From the IMG/VR virus record IMGVR_UViG_3300028581_000047, positions 1 to 59,039 of that record: DNA of 59,039 nt. One strand, 5' to 3'. The DNA comes from a virus. The translations under genes and the position numbers were made by a program. A model generated the notes under the pieces. That model was not told where the DNA came from, did not search any database, and worked only from the letters and a program-made list of their open reading frames with translations. Positions 24,152 through 32,712 of the stretch are shown here, piece after piece. Positions within the stretch are counted from its first letter, which is position 1. The number at the start of each line of letters is the position of its first letter.

Positions 24152-24177
24152 GCGGTAGCATCTGCTGCCGCCTTTTT
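24152..24177 (+). terminator. Intrinsic terminator after the polymerase gene
   Basis: GCGGTAGC and GCTGCCGC form a tight stem followed by CTTTTTATA. It partly insulates the downstream antirepressor, whose TTTGGAG site follows within 15 bases. Confidence 0.75.
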
Positions 24178-24196
24178 ATATTTGGAGATATTTGAG

Positions 24197-24952
24197 ATGA
24201 GCAATTTACAAGTTTTTAACTTTGATGCAAACACAGCAATCCGCACATCAATGGTTGATGGAGTTATTTGGTTTGTGGCAAAAGACATGGCGGAAGCGTT
24301 GGAATACCCTGAGTCTAAAAACGCACTACGGCTTTGCAAAAATTCCAATTCGCCCCCAAATGGCGAATTAAACAAAATCAACGACTTACCTCCAGCAACT
24401 AAGTGGATTAACGAATCTGACCTGTATCGCTTGATTATGCACTCAACAAAACCTGAAGCCGAAAAGTTCCAAGACTGGGTGTGTGAAGAAGTGTTACCCA
24501 CAATCCGTAAAACTGGCTCGTATTCTTTTGTACCAGAAGTAAAAGGTACTGAGATTTCTCAAACAGCTATTGCAATGCTTGACCTTGCAAAGGCTTACGG
24601 ATTTGAAGGTAATCAAGCCTTAATCTCCGCTGACAAAGCCACGTTTAAACTGATTGGGCAATCACCTTTGAAACTGTTGGGTGCGGAGCTTATTTCTGAT
24701 CAAGAGCGGCATTTAAACCCCACTGAAGTTGGGAGACGTTTTGACCCTGCACTTAGCGCAATCAAGATTAACCTTAAACTGGCTGAAAAGGGTTTACAGT
24801 TCAAAAATGAAGAAGACAAGTGGATGCCTACTGAGCAGGGAAAAGAGTTTGGTGTCTTAATTGACACAGAAAAAAGACGTAGCAATGGAACACCAGTTCA
24901 GCAGTTGAAGTGGAAAGAGTCAGTTATTTCAAAATTAGGAGAATCAAAATGA
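24197..24952 (+). CDS. BRO-N antirepressor, paralogue of the 18061 gene
   Basis: ATG 24197 has TTTGGAG upstream; an earlier in-frame start lies inside the polymerase gene and terminator and is rejected. The BRO-N domain covers residues 1-110 (QVFNFDANTAI, WFVAKDMAEALEYPE, VCEEVLPTIRKTGSYS). The C-terminal domain has LDLAKAYGFEGNQALISADK and SPLKLLGAELIS, closely matching the gene at 18061, with variation in between. The stop overlaps the next start. Role as for other antirepressors. Confidence 0.85.
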   Translation: MSNLQVFNFDANTAIRTSMVDGVIWFVAKDMAEALEYPESKNALRLCKNSNSPPNGELNKINDLPPATKWINESDLYRLIMHSTKPEAEKFQDWVCEEVLPTIRKTGSYSFVPEVKGTEISQTAIAMLDLAKAYGFEGNQALISADKATFKLIGQSPLKLLGAELISDQERHLNPTEVGRRFDPALSAIKINLKLAEKGLQFKNEEDKWMPTEQGKEFGVLIDTEKRRSNGTPVQQLKWKESVISKLGESK

Positions 24953-25578
24953 GCAAACACGAACACGTTGTAGCAGTAAAAGCACGCGAACAGAACCAAG
25001 GCTTTTCACAAATCCCTGAACACCTAGCAATCGGGGACATCTGGGAACCAAAAGACATTATGTTGGGGTCTCGTGAATGGTTGGAAACGGACGAAAACTT
25101 CCACCAGCTCATTCCGTACTGCGTAGTCACAGCAGGTACAAAAGTATTGACGTATGCAAGAACCCCAAAAGGTGGTGAAAACCGCTTACAGGGGAAAGTA
25201 AGCGTGGGATTTGGCGGACACATCAACGCAAACGACGTTGCAACAAGAAGTGGTGGCATATCCCTCGGCAAAACCATCATGACAGCTGTGTATCGTGAAT
25301 TGGAAGAAGAGTTATGGTTGCCTGTTGACGTTGACTTCCCTTTTGAATCAGAAGTAAAAGGTTTGATTTATGACGGCTCGAACCCTGTTGGTCGTGTCCA
25401 CTTGGGTATCTTGATTGAATGTCGGTTAGACGAAGATTGGAGATACATGGCACACAAGATTACAACCGAAGACGAAGGCATTACAATCCTTGGTATGTTT
25501 GACCCTGTGTATTTGTTGGAGTCTGACGAAGTTGATTTAGAACCTTGGTCACGGTATGCGTTGGAAGGCTTGGCATGA
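24949..25578 (+). CDS. Nudix-like (MutT-family) hydrolase
   Basis: The 209-residue protein has a Nudix-like core: GFGGHINAND near 84-93 and, after a spacer, TAVYRELEEEL near 110-120, which corresponds to the REUXEE part of the Nudix box. The first Glu of the box is not evident, and the spacer after the glycines is longer than usual, as in MutT-like phosphoesterases known from other phages. A role in cleaning or adjusting nucleotide pools is likely, with the substrate unknown. The start overlaps the antirepressor stop and has AGGAG. Confidence 0.7.
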   Translation: MSKHEHVVAVKAREQNQGFSQIPEHLAIGDIWEPKDIMLGSREWLETDENFHQLIPYCVVTAGTKVLTYARTPKGGENRLQGKVSVGFGGHINANDVATRSGGISLGKTIMTAVYRELEEELWLPVDVDFPFESEVKGLIYDGSNPVGRVHLGILIECRLDEDWRYMAHKITTEDEGITILGMFDPVYLLESDEVDLEPWSRYALEGLA

Positions 25579-25775
25579 ATGTGTTAAGTAACTTCTTTTT
25601 AGTGTGGGCTGCAACTGGGTGGAATGACAATAACCTGTATGATGTACCCCCACGTTCCTTAGTTAACCGTGAGTTTTTTACCCAGTCAACCGAAGAAATT
25701 GTAGCGCATGTTGAAAAAACGATGTTACAACGGTCAGAAGCTATCACAACTTTATTTAAAAATCATTGGAAGTAA
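25575..25775 (+). CDS. Hypothetical small protein (66 aa)
   Basis: It begins in the stop of the Nudix-like gene (ATGA). The N-terminal 15 residues are hydrophobic (NVLSNFFLVWAATGW), possibly a buried helix. No family is recognised. The next gene starts right after the stop. Confidence 0.6.
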   Translation: MNVLSNFFLVWAATGWNDNNLYDVPPRSLVNREFFTQSTEEIVAHVEKTMLQRSEAITTLFKNHWK

Positions 25776-25776
25776 A

Positions 25777-26460
25777 ATGGCATTAGTAATTTTCGACACA
25801 GAGACAAGTGGTTTTGATGGCGGCATAGTTGAACTGGGTTCGGTTATTGTCACGGATGCAGGCGACAGGTACCACTTCAATGAACGATGCAAACCGCATT
25901 TACCTGTCACAGACGGGGCGTTTAAAGTTCACGGCATATCTAACGCAGATGTAGCGGATTGTAGACCTGCTCAAGATGTGGTGGAAGAGTGGCTAAATGA
26001 TGTAATGAGTTTGGGCGAAGAGGTTATTTTCTGCGCCCACAACTTGCAGTTTGATGTTAGAATGCTGTCTCATCATATTAGCTTGAAGCCGTATGCTAAG
26101 TTTTGTTCGCTTGAATTGGCGCGGGAGAAGATGCCGCATGTGGAAAAGCATAAACTTGGTTATTTGTACGACCTTTGGTTTGATGAAAAAATGAACGCTC
26201 ATAGTGCGCTGGATGATTGTATTATGCTTGAACGGGTACTAACGAAGTTGTTAGGGACTACAAGCTACTACGACATCCCTGCCAGTCAGGTTCGTGAGCC
26301 AAAGATGTTAACAGTCGTTCCCTTTGGAAAACACAAGGGGTTACAGTTCGCGGAAGTACCTCACGATTACTTGAGATGGGTTTACGATAAACACAGTAAT
26401 CAGGATGCCGCATACACGGCTGGAGTTTTACTTGGCAAAGAACAACGGAAAAGCTCTTGA
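25777..26460 (+). CDS. DnaQ-like 3'-5' exonuclease with DUF3820-type tail
   Basis: The first 165 residues form a DEDD exonuclease: FDTETSGFDGG (6-16, first Asp-Glu), FCAHNLQFDVRML near 86-98, and NAHSALDDC near 139-147 (third motif). The last 50 residues hold PFGKHKGLQFAEVPHDYLRW, the hallmark of the DUF3820 family. The two parts together suggest a proofreading or nucleotide-trimming exonuclease with an accessory domain. It starts at ATG 25777 behind TTGGAAG. Confidence 0.85.
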   Translation: MALVIFDTETSGFDGGIVELGSVIVTDAGDRYHFNERCKPHLPVTDGAFKVHGISNADVADCRPAQDVVEEWLNDVMSLGEEVIFCAHNLQFDVRMLSHHISLKPYAKFCSLELAREKMPHVEKHKLGYLYDLWFDEKMNAHSALDDCIMLERVLTKLLGTTSYYDIPASQVREPKMLTVVPFGKHKGLQFAEVPHDYLRWVYDKHSNQDAAYTAGVLLGKEQRKSS

Positions 26461-26860
26461 AGCTAAAATCAGTAAAGTTTTAAAACTTTACGCAGCTAAG
26501 AACAAGAGTTTAGATCATCGTTTCGTAGATAAAACCCAGGCAATGTCTGGGTTTGTTACAGCACCCCCTGGAGACTATATGTTGTTGACTCCTGGCGGTG
26601 CTATTTTAATTGAAGCTAAAAGCACAAACACAGGCAGGGGCTTATTATCGTTAGCACACAAAAATAAAATACAAATTGCATCACACAGAATGTGGGCAAG
26701 AGCAGGGCATCCGTCGTTGTATCTTTATATGGATTTAGAGAGTGATGTCATTGAGTGGCACCTCGGAACTAACGTTGTCGAGAAGATTAACAAACCATTA
26801 TTCATCGGCAAAAGTGCAGCGATGCTGAGTTCATTAAGTGCAATCGTGGAGGATTTATGA
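26432..26860 (+). CDS. PD-(D/E)XK Holliday-junction-resolvase-like nuclease
   Basis: The 142-residue protein shows the nuclease core: GDYMLLTPGGAILIEAKST, giving Asp near 48, Glu near 61 and Lys near 63 (E-x-K). The flanking helices and strands fit RecU/archaeal-type junction resolvases or VRR-like nucleases used by phages to resolve recombination intermediates. The start is uncertain: TTG 26432 has GGAG eight bases upstream, while ATG 26405 lies deep inside the exonuclease gene without a site. The overlap with the exonuclease is 29 bases. Confidence 0.75.
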   Translation: MAKNNGKALEAKISKVLKLYAAKNKSLDHRFVDKTQAMSGFVTAPPGDYMLLTPGGAILIEAKSTNTGRGLLSLAHKNKIQIASHRMWARAGHPSLYLYMDLESDVIEWHLGTNVVEKINKPLFIGKSAAMLSSLSAIVEDL

Positions 26861-26967
26861 TTGAACATTTTCTTCACAACACAGCCCATTTCTACACGTT
26901 TGTAGTTGCATGGGGTGTAGTGCTTGTACTGATGCTTATTTTTGATATTAAGAGATTAAACAAATGA
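26857..26967 (+). CDS. Small single-pass membrane protein (36 aa)
   Basis: A short frame fits exactly between overlapping stops and starts (ATGA on both sides) behind GGAGG. Residues 12-29 (FYTFVVAWGVVLVLMLIF) form a membrane segment, followed by a short basic tail. The function is unknown. Confidence 0.65.
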   Translation: MIEHFLHNTAHFYTFVVAWGVVLVLMLIFDIKRLNK

Positions 26968-27980
26968 TTACCATTTTTAGTGACCCACACCTCGGGTTGA
27001 ACCGCACGAGCCATACAACTCCTGCTTCCCGTGAGCGTTTAAAGGAAGCGTTGTACAAGCAGGCAAAAGCGTTAGCACCCTTTACTATTAAACCTCTGAC
27101 AGACGTGTACTGCCTGGGCGACTTATATGATACTTACTGGTCAGACGCTAACACGGTTAAGCAAGGGCTAGAGATTTATCAGCACGTTGACGTATGCTTG
27201 ATTGGAAACCATGACTTTTCCCAACGGGCTAATGCAACATCCGCTTTAAGACTTTGCCATGACATCATGGAGGATGCTTGGGATGAACCAAGTGAGGCTT
27301 CGGTCAAAACTACCCATGCCGAGGGGTTTTCTATTCAGTATGTGAACCACAAGATGACCCAACAGTTATTTGATGCGTCATTAGAAAAAGTAAGGAAGGT
27401 AGGCGGTGTTTTATTCCTGCACTGCAACTTTGACAACGGGTTTGCAACCGACGAAGCGAGTTTAAACTTGAGCCGAGCGCAAGCTGAAGCGTTACTGGAA
27501 AAAGTAGACTTAGTGTTTTCTGGACACGAACACACAAGCGCAGCACACTTTAATGGTCGTTTGATTATGACAGGGAACACACACCCGACTTCATTCTCAG
27601 ACATTTCAGATAAGTATTCGTGGCACGTTGACAAAGATTTAAAAGTGACCAGGGAGTTGATTTGGAGTACGAACTACGCTGTAAAACTGGATTATGCCCA
27701 TTTACTCGAAGGGTCTTGCGATTTAGTCCACATGGAGTTCATCGAGATAGTAGGACAAGCAGAACGTGCTGAACTGCCTAAAATTGCCCGTGCAGTTGCC
27801 AATCTCTGGAAAACATGTCCCAATGCTTACATGATTAAAAACTCTGTCACTTGCGAGCAGTTTGATGCTGAGAAAGTGGACGAAGTTCACATTGCTGATG
27901 TGATTACTACGTTATCCGCAGAGCTATCCCACACGAAGTTAAATACATTGTGGAAACATTATGTGGGGCGAGTGCAATGA
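26964..27980 (+). CDS. SbcD-like metallophosphoesterase nuclease subunit
   Basis: The calcineurin-type phosphoesterase motifs are complete: FSDPHLG (6-12), CLGDLYD near 51-57, IGNHDF near 72-77, LHCNFDNG near 152-159 and FSGHEHT near 191-197. Together with the SbcC-like gene 180 bases downstream it should form an SbcCD / T4 gp46-gp47-like complex that processes DNA ends and hairpins during recombination-dependent replication. It starts at ATG 26964. The 338 residues are typical for the phage members. Confidence 0.9.
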   Translation: MITIFSDPHLGLNRTSHTTPASRERLKEALYKQAKALAPFTIKPLTDVYCLGDLYDTYWSDANTVKQGLEIYQHVDVCLIGNHDFSQRANATSALRLCHDIMEDAWDEPSEASVKTTHAEGFSIQYVNHKMTQQLFDASLEKVRKVGGVLFLHCNFDNGFATDEASLNLSRAQAEALLEKVDLVFSGHEHTSAAHFNGRLIMTGNTHPTSFSDISDKYSWHVDKDLKVTRELIWSTNYAVKLDYAHLLEGSCDLVHMEFIEIVGQAERAELPKIARAVANLWKTCPNAYMIKNSVTCEQFDAEKVDEVHIADVITTLSAELSHTKLNTLWKHYVGRVQ

Positions 27981-28171
27981 TAACGTATCCTGAGGTGTTG
28001 GAACGCATGGGTGTGACGGAAATGGCATTAGATATGGCGATCTATTCGGGTCGCCTACCAAAACCGAGAGAAACTGTTTTTGGGGTGCATCGTTGGGCAG
28101 CAAGAAAACTTGAACCACACTTGGTTAACTGGGAAGCTCAAATTAAGCGGAGAAATAAAAATGATACATAA
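27977..28171 (+). CDS. Small HTH protein between sbcD and sbcC (64 aa)
   Basis: It overlaps the SbcD-like stop (ATGA) and runs 11 bases into the SbcC-like gene. Residues 3-45 (TYPEVLERMGVTEMALDMAI, then GRLPKP) resemble AlpA/excisionase-type DNA-binding domains. It may regulate the operon. It is similar in kind, though not in sequence, to the small protein at 20770. Confidence 0.6.
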   Translation: MITYPEVLERMGVTEMALDMAIYSGRLPKPRETVFGVHRWAARKLEPHLVNWEAQIKRRNKNDT

Positions 28172-30269
28172 CCTTACATTAAAAAACTTCAAACAGCACA
28201 CAAACTTGGTTGTGGGGTTCACGACTGGACTTAATGTTATCACAGGTGAGAATGGTGCAGGTAAATCAACCATCCTGAAAGGCATTCTGTACGCCCTATT
28301 TGGGGCAGCGGCTGCGGGTAAAAAAGAACATTTATCTACATGGGGGACTGAGGATAAAATGGAAGTCTCGTTAACGGTAGATGTTAACGGCAAAACATTA
28401 GAAATCTTGAGGTCTTTCGATAAATCAGTGATTTACAGTGGAGACGATTTGCTTGCATCAGGTCATACGCCCTGCACTAAGTTTATTGAGCAAGAATTAG
28501 GGCTTGACTACAAGCAGTTCAAGCATTTACTCTATGCAGGTCAGGGCGAAACCCAGTCACTTTTGAGAATGGGTGCAGCAGACTTACAAAGGAAAATTGA
28601 GGTCATCACAAAGATGGACGGTCTCGACGCAATCATAACCCTAATTTCGGCTGATTTAAGCGAACTCACGGGTAAGTTATCAGGAATGGAAAGCTCACCT
28701 GATATTCCTGCTTACGAGCTACGATTAGCGGAACTTACAGAACTGGCAGAAAGCCAGCAAATTAACGTAATGGAGACAGAGAAAATGGCTACACAAACTG
28801 AGTTAATGTTGAAAAAAGAACAAGAAAAATTAGACATCGTTTCTAAAAAGTTGTCTAAAGCCAAAGCAAGTAAAGCTGCAGAACAAACTATCACAACTTC
28901 TATCGACAACACCTTGGATGAACTTGAAGTACACGCTGAAACAGAACCCAAAGAATCTGCAAAACTGCTCGCACTTAAAATTACCGCCGTTCAAGACGAT
29001 ACGGACAGCAAACTGAAAAAATTAAAACAGTTTAAGTTACAGGACAATGCAGTTGCTCAGGCTCAAGAGAATGTTGATGATGCTGAATGTAGTCTCAGCT
29101 CGTTAATGGCTGCGGAAGGTGAGTTTAAAAAGTACGCTGAACTTTTAGAAAACTACAAATTCAGTCAGTATGCGTTAGACACTGCTCAAACTAAACTACG
29201 TCAAGCAGAACAACTTGAGGTTAACTGCCCAACCTGTGAAAGACCTTTTGAGAACAGCACAGCGCATTTGGAAGCACAGGATAGAGCAGCTATTGCCGTC
29301 AAAGAAGCTCGACTCAAGTTTGGCTTGAACAAACGTGCTTTTGAGGACTTCAAAGCGAGTGTATCTCCTACCCGTGCAGAGTCTTTTGACGGCATAAAAA
29401 AACGTTGTGAACTCCATGTTCTGAGCTGTGAGGCTGCGCTGCATGCCGCAGTTGCTGCTATCCGCACTCGTGACACAAACATTGATGCCGACTCACTTGG
29501 CTTTATGATTTCTGCACAAAAAGATGCCCTAGCAGACTTTGAACGCTCACACGGCATTGCAGTATTGTGGGAGAAGAAACAAGATCAGCTTATCTCAATG
29601 CTTGCACGTTTGTCGGATGACTTGGGAGACCTTGATCCATCTGACTGTGAATGGGACGATGACGACCTTGAAGACGCAATGCAAAGTGTCAAAGAACTAC
29701 AGGAAGAATACCGTGTCAAAAGCATGGAGATGGTACAGGCTAAGTCAAACTTTCGTGAGACTACAGCTGCCCGTAATTCGGGCTGTGCAGACTTAAAACG
29801 TGGCGAAGAACTTGCTGAAAGACGTGATGCTTTAGAAAAAGATGCCGCTTTACGCAAAGACCTCCAAAGTTATTTAAGAGCGAACCGTGCAAGAATGTTA
29901 GACAATACATGGAAAGGTATCACGAGTTTGACTAGCTCCTACGTTTCAGAAATCACTGAAGGGCTTATTCGGGAGTTGGAACGTGACTTATCAGGAGAAT
30001 TTACGGTAAGAGAAGGCGAACACGTTGTACCTGTCTCCGAACTGTCAGGCGCAAGAGAAGCAATCGTTGGCTTGGGTTTGAGAATTGCGTTGGGTAAAGC
30101 GTTCTTTGGAGGTTCAAGTTTCTTGATGTTGGATGAAGTAACAGCGGCTTGTAGTGAAACAAATGCAGCGAACGTGGCGGGTACGTTACAAGGGCTAGGA
30201 ACCCAGATAATTATGGTGTCACACAGACAGGGCGATGCGTTAAATGCTGCAAACATTATTATCCTTTGA
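28161..30269 (+). CDS. SbcC-like SMC-type ATPase
   Basis: This 702-residue protein has the Rad50/SbcC plan: Walker A GENGAGKST (29-37), a long first coiled coil, a zinc hook CPTCERPF near residue 356, a second coiled coil, the signature region VSELSGAREAIVGLG, and Walker B FLMLDEVTAA near 653. It is the ATPase partner of the SbcD-like nuclease. ATG 28161 follows CGGAG; an upstream in-frame start lies inside the small HTH gene. A clear terminator follows the stop. Confidence 0.92.
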   Translation: MIHNLTLKNFKQHTNLVVGFTTGLNVITGENGAGKSTILKGILYALFGAAAAGKKEHLSTWGTEDKMEVSLTVDVNGKTLEILRSFDKSVIYSGDDLLASGHTPCTKFIEQELGLDYKQFKHLLYAGQGETQSLLRMGAADLQRKIEVITKMDGLDAIITLISADLSELTGKLSGMESSPDIPAYELRLAELTELAESQQINVMETEKMATQTELMLKKEQEKLDIVSKKLSKAKASKAAEQTITTSIDNTLDELEVHAETEPKESAKLLALKITAVQDDTDSKLKKLKQFKLQDNAVAQAQENVDDAECSLSSLMAAEGEFKKYAELLENYKFSQYALDTAQTKLRQAEQLEVNCPTCERPFENSTAHLEAQDRAAIAVKEARLKFGLNKRAFEDFKASVSPTRAESFDGIKKRCELHVLSCEAALHAAVAAIRTRDTNIDADSLGFMISAQKDALADFERSHGIAVLWEKKQDQLISMLARLSDDLGDLDPSDCEWDDDDLEDAMQSVKELQEEYRVKSMEMVQAKSNFRETTAARNSGCADLKRGEELAERRDALEKDAALRKDLQSYLRANRARMLDNTWKGITSLTSSYVSEITEGLIRELERDLSGEFTVREGEHVVPVSELSGAREAIVGLGLRIALGKAFFGGSSFLMLDEVTAACSETNAANVAGTLQGLGTQIIMVSHRQGDALNAANIIIL

Positions 30270-30294
30270 TTACCAACAGGTAGGTTGGATTATT

Positions 30295-30323
30295 GAGCTA
30301 GCCGCAGGGCTGGCTCTTCTTTT
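30295..30323 (+). terminator. Intrinsic terminator after sbcC
   Basis: GAGCTAGCC pairs with GGCTGGCTC around GCAG, followed by TTCTTTT. It closes the replication/recombination operon. Confidence 0.8.
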
Positions 30324-30356
30324 AAGTAGTAACCATTATGACAACTTGAGGTGAAT

Positions 30357-30611
30357 ATGATACATACCGAATGGCGTAGCACAACGCCAACAACTATCGA
30401 AGTTGATTTAGTTAATCAGCCTGCACACTACAAATCAGGTAAGTTTGAGTGCATTGATGTTCTTGAAGACACAATGCCAGAAGAAGCGTACCTTGGCTAT
30501 CTGCAAGGTAATGTAACGAAGTACCTCTGGCGGTGGCGGGACAAGGGCGGGGTGCAGGACTTACAAAAGGCGCAGTGGTACTTGAATAAACTCGTGGAGA
30601 AAGTGGGATGA
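30357..30611 (+). CDS. DUF3310-family protein (84 aa)
   Basis: Residues 21-80 match the DUF3310 pattern: VNQPAHYKSGKFECIDVLE, GYLQGNVTKYLWRWRDKGG, LQKAQWYLNKLVE. These small proteins are very common in phages near nucleotide metabolism or replication genes. Their function is not established, although a nucleotide-kinase-related annotation is often seen. ATG 30357 is preferred over GTG 30351 because of its spacing from TTGAGG. Confidence 0.85.
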   Translation: MIHTEWRSTTPTTIEVDLVNQPAHYKSGKFECIDVLEDTMPEEAYLGYLQGNVTKYLWRWRDKGGVQDLQKAQWYLNKLVEKVG

Positions 30612-30805
30612 TGAAAATTAAATTCTGCACAGGTGACGGAAAAGGCTTCGTATGCAACAGTAGTGAGATTGAGCAATTTTATCCGCTAGACTTAACTCAT
30701 ACTATTTTAGAGTTCAATGGCGGTAGTAAAAAAGTGGTTGTAAATAATGATATGCGACAAGTAGCAAGCTCTATTTTTCACCATTGGCGGTTGATAAATG
30801 ACTGA
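30608..30805 (+). CDS. Hypothetical small protein (65 aa)
   Basis: It starts within the DUF3310 stop. The product is soluble without a motif. Its last codons (ATGACTGA) begin a 75-bp stretch that recurs at 31574-31648, so its 3' end marks a duplication boundary. Confidence 0.6.
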   Translation: MMKIKFCTGDGKGFVCNSSEIEQFYPLDLTHTILEFNGGSKKVVVNNDMRQVASSIFHHWRLIND

Positions 30806-30870
30806 ATCGAAGGAATTAAAAATGACAACTAAACACACGACTGCGCCTTGGATACTGCACAAATTAAGCG
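30796..30870 (+). repeat. Direct repeat, first copy of a 75-bp duplicated gene start
   Basis: This segment is nearly identical (two or three mismatches) to 31574-31648. Each copy holds the end of one gene (TGACTGA), the ribosome site GAAGGAATT and the first 15-17 codons of the small protein whose full version starts at 31600. The segment between the copies contains a truncated antirepressor. Confidence 0.8.
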
Positions 30871-30938
30871 TTGAAATGGAACGCATTGACGGTGACGCTG
30901 AAAGATACGCCGAAATGGTCGCAAACTTAAATGAATGA
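30822..30938 (+). CDS. Chimeric small protein (38 aa)
   Basis: The first 16 residues (MTTKHTTAPWILHKLS) are the same as the start of the protein at 31600. The remaining 22 are unrelated and acidic (ERIDGDAERYAEMV). It looks like a fusion made by recombination within the duplicated start. Whether it is functional is doubtful. Confidence 0.45.
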   Translation: MTTKHTTAPWILHKLSVEMERIDGDAERYAEMVANLNE

Positions 30939-31059
30939 TGACGACGAAAGCGGTTGGGGCTATGACGGCATCGACGATGATGCAGAACATGACTTATTCA
31001 TTAGCTGCCTTTCTACTAATGAATCACAAGAACAAGATTTAGGAGTGCAAAATGATTGA
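30931..31059 (+). CDS. Very acidic small protein (42 aa)
   Basis: This short acidic frame (NDDDESGWGYDGIDDDAEH) begins in the end of the chimeric gene and overlaps the start of the antirepressor by eight bases. There is no good ribosome site, and it depends on coupling. Low confidence. Confidence 0.4.
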   Translation: MNDDDESGWGYDGIDDDAEHDLFISCLSTNESQEQDLGVQND

Positions 31060-31459
31060 AGTAAAACAAGCAGTAATCGGCAGTGAAAATGTGAGCTGGG
31101 TATCAGCGCGTGATTTGTATGTAGGGCTAGGATTGCGTAAAACCAACTGGTCAACCAACTGGTCAAGATGGTCGAAAGATAACATTGAAGAAAATCAATT
31201 TTTCGTGCAAGGTGTTGATTTTGTTAAACTCGTCACAGCGACGAGCGCAGAAATCCCCAACCCACCTAAAGATTATGCCATCACTATTCAAATGGCGACA
31301 CACTTATCAATGATGGCAAAAACAGTTAAAGCGCATGATTATCGCAACTACTTTATCGAGTGTGAAAAACAACTAAAGCAGCCGCTTTCACATCTTGAAA
31401 TCCTTGTGCAATCTGCAATGGCATTAGTCGAACATGAAAGAAAAATGAAAGCGTTATAA
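31052..31459 (+). CDS. Truncated AntA-type antirepressor (135 aa)
   Basis: The N-terminal antirepressor domain is complete (SWVSARDLYVGLGLRKTNWS, TIQMATHLSMMAKTVKAHDY, RNYFIECEKQ). A coiled-coil start follows (LSHLEILVQSAMALVEHERK) and then the frame stops at TAA 31457. Directly behind it, another frame continues the expected C-terminus. The protein is therefore cut short by a deletion plus frameshift. It may still bind its partner through the N-domain. ATG 31052 has AGGAG upstream. Confidence 0.7.
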   Translation: MIEVKQAVIGSENVSWVSARDLYVGLGLRKTNWSTNWSRWSKDNIEENQFFVQGVDFVKLVTATSAEIPNPPKDYAITIQMATHLSMMAKTVKAHDYRNYFIECEKQLKQPLSHLEILVQSAMALVEHERKMKAL

Positions 31460-31583
31460 GACTTCCGCATCACCCGATGAGTATTACTCGATTTCAGGCT
31501 ATGCAGGTTTGCGCGGCGTGAATGTAGATGTTCACAGGGCGGGGCGGTTAGGAAAGGTGGCGACACGGTTCTCAAATGACTGA
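31458..31583 (+). pseudogene. Detached C-terminal remnant of the antirepressor
   Basis: In the +1 frame relative to the truncated gene, 41 codons read SASPDEYYSISGYAGLRG, then VDVHRAGRLGKVATRFSND and a stop. This resembles the C-terminal domain typical of phage antirepressors. There is no start codon. It marks the other side of the deletion. Confidence 0.6.
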
Positions 31584-31648
31584 ATCGAAGGAATTAAAAA
31601 TGACAACTAAACACACGACTGCACCTTGGATACTGCATAAATTAAGCG
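31574..31648 (+). repeat. Direct repeat, second copy of the 75-bp duplicated gene start
   Basis: Partner of 30796-30870. Here the duplicated start runs on into the complete 92-residue gene, so this is probably the ancestral copy. Confidence 0.8.
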
Positions 31649-31878
31649 GTGAGATAAGAACGCAAGACAACTTAAAAGTGATAACGGACATAAATTACAG
31701 ACTTAGGGATGGGTGTGGCGAAGCCAACGCAAAACTTATCGCCGCCGCACCTGATTTGCTTGCTGCTTTAATCGCTTGTGATGAAGCAATGGAATATATC
31801 AGCGAGTACGACATCCCCCTGACTTTGCAGCAACAGGTAAAAGACGCAATCGCTAAAGCAACGGGAGAATTAAAATGA
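31600..31878 (+). CDS. Hypothetical phage protein with LIAAAPDLLAAL motif (92 aa)
   Basis: The start at ATG 31600 is behind GAAGGAATT. Residues 4-20 (TKHTTAPWILHKLSGEI) and the LIAAAPDLLAALIACDEAM stretch near 51-69 are typical of a widespread family of small phage proteins of unknown function. The stop overlaps the next start. Confidence 0.75.
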   Translation: MTTKHTTAPWILHKLSGEIRTQDNLKVITDINYRLRDGCGEANAKLIAAAPDLLAALIACDEAMEYISEYDIPLTLQQQVKDAIAKATGELK

Positions 31879-32522
31879 CACCTGAAAAATTGCGTGCATT
31901 GGCTATGAAGTTAATGTCAGTGCCAGCAAGTCATGATGAAGCTGTTATTGACAAATGGCTTGAACAAAACCAGCCCGAACTTGTTGTGGGGCTTAGTGAT
32001 GAGCAGATAAAGGACTTTTCGCAGCTGTACGGTCTTACAGTAACGCAGCAGGTTCGACTAAACGTGAATCTCACCAACTTCCTTAAAACCCAAACCTTCT
32101 CACAAGTCCGCGCTTTTGATGATAGTGAGTTGTCTGAAAAGTACATGACTCTTTATGATGACTATCAGTCACTTTTGGTTGATAAAGCAAACACAAGTCA
32201 GTTTGAGCCTAACTGGGATGATGTACCCGTCACAGCAAAGTATGTGCGAGTAGTTTTATCATATTTGCGTGAAGATTTTATGTCGGTTTCGAGCGATGAG
32301 GTTCTTGCACAATTTGAACGTCCGAAGCCAAAAGTTACAGTCGGACAGGTGTGGAAATTTGTTGCAGATGACCAAGATTTTACGGTTTCAGAACTTGCGG
32401 CTGTATGGGTAATTGATAAATTTGTAGGCTGTATCGGCGTTAAGAATGCTTTTGATGAATCTTGCTTTTATTCGCATGAGGATTTCCTCGCTAAATTTGA
32501 GAGAGTTTCAAGTGATGGATAA
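31875..32522 (+). CDS. Hypothetical protein (215 aa)
   Basis: It is coupled by ATGA to its upstream neighbour. It is acidic and helical, with two segments ending in similar words (LAQFERPKPK and LAKFERVSSDG near 151 and 206), hinting at an internal repeat. No family is recognised. Confidence 0.65.
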   Translation: MTPEKLRALAMKLMSVPASHDEAVIDKWLEQNQPELVVGLSDEQIKDFSQLYGLTVTQQVRLNVNLTNFLKTQTFSQVRAFDDSELSEKYMTLYDDYQSLLVDKANTSQFEPNWDDVPVTAKYVRVVLSYLREDFMSVSSDEVLAQFERPKPKVTVGQVWKFVADDQDFTVSELAAVWVIDKFVGCIGVKNAFDESCFYSHEDFLAKFERVSSDG

Positions 32523-32712
32523 TTTTGAGGTTTACACAGCAAATGGTCAGTACCGAAAAGTGTTTATTGACTCTTGTTTCAAAGAATTAGAACGGGCAGT
32601 AGCTTTACAGGCTATTGCTCCATTAACACCCTGCCAAGCATTTGTACTAGATGCTTTACAGGACGAGTTTCAGAAGTATTTGAAGGAGGCAGCAGATGCA
32701 AATAACAGCTAA
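32515..32712 (+). CDS. Hypothetical small protein (65 aa)
   Basis: It starts at ATG 32515 inside the end of the previous gene and overlaps the next gene's start. Residues 32-62 are helical. No motif is recognised. Confidence 0.55.
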   Translation: MDNFEVYTANGQYRKVFIDSCFKELERAVALQAIAPLTPCQAFVLDALQDEFQKYLKEAADANNS

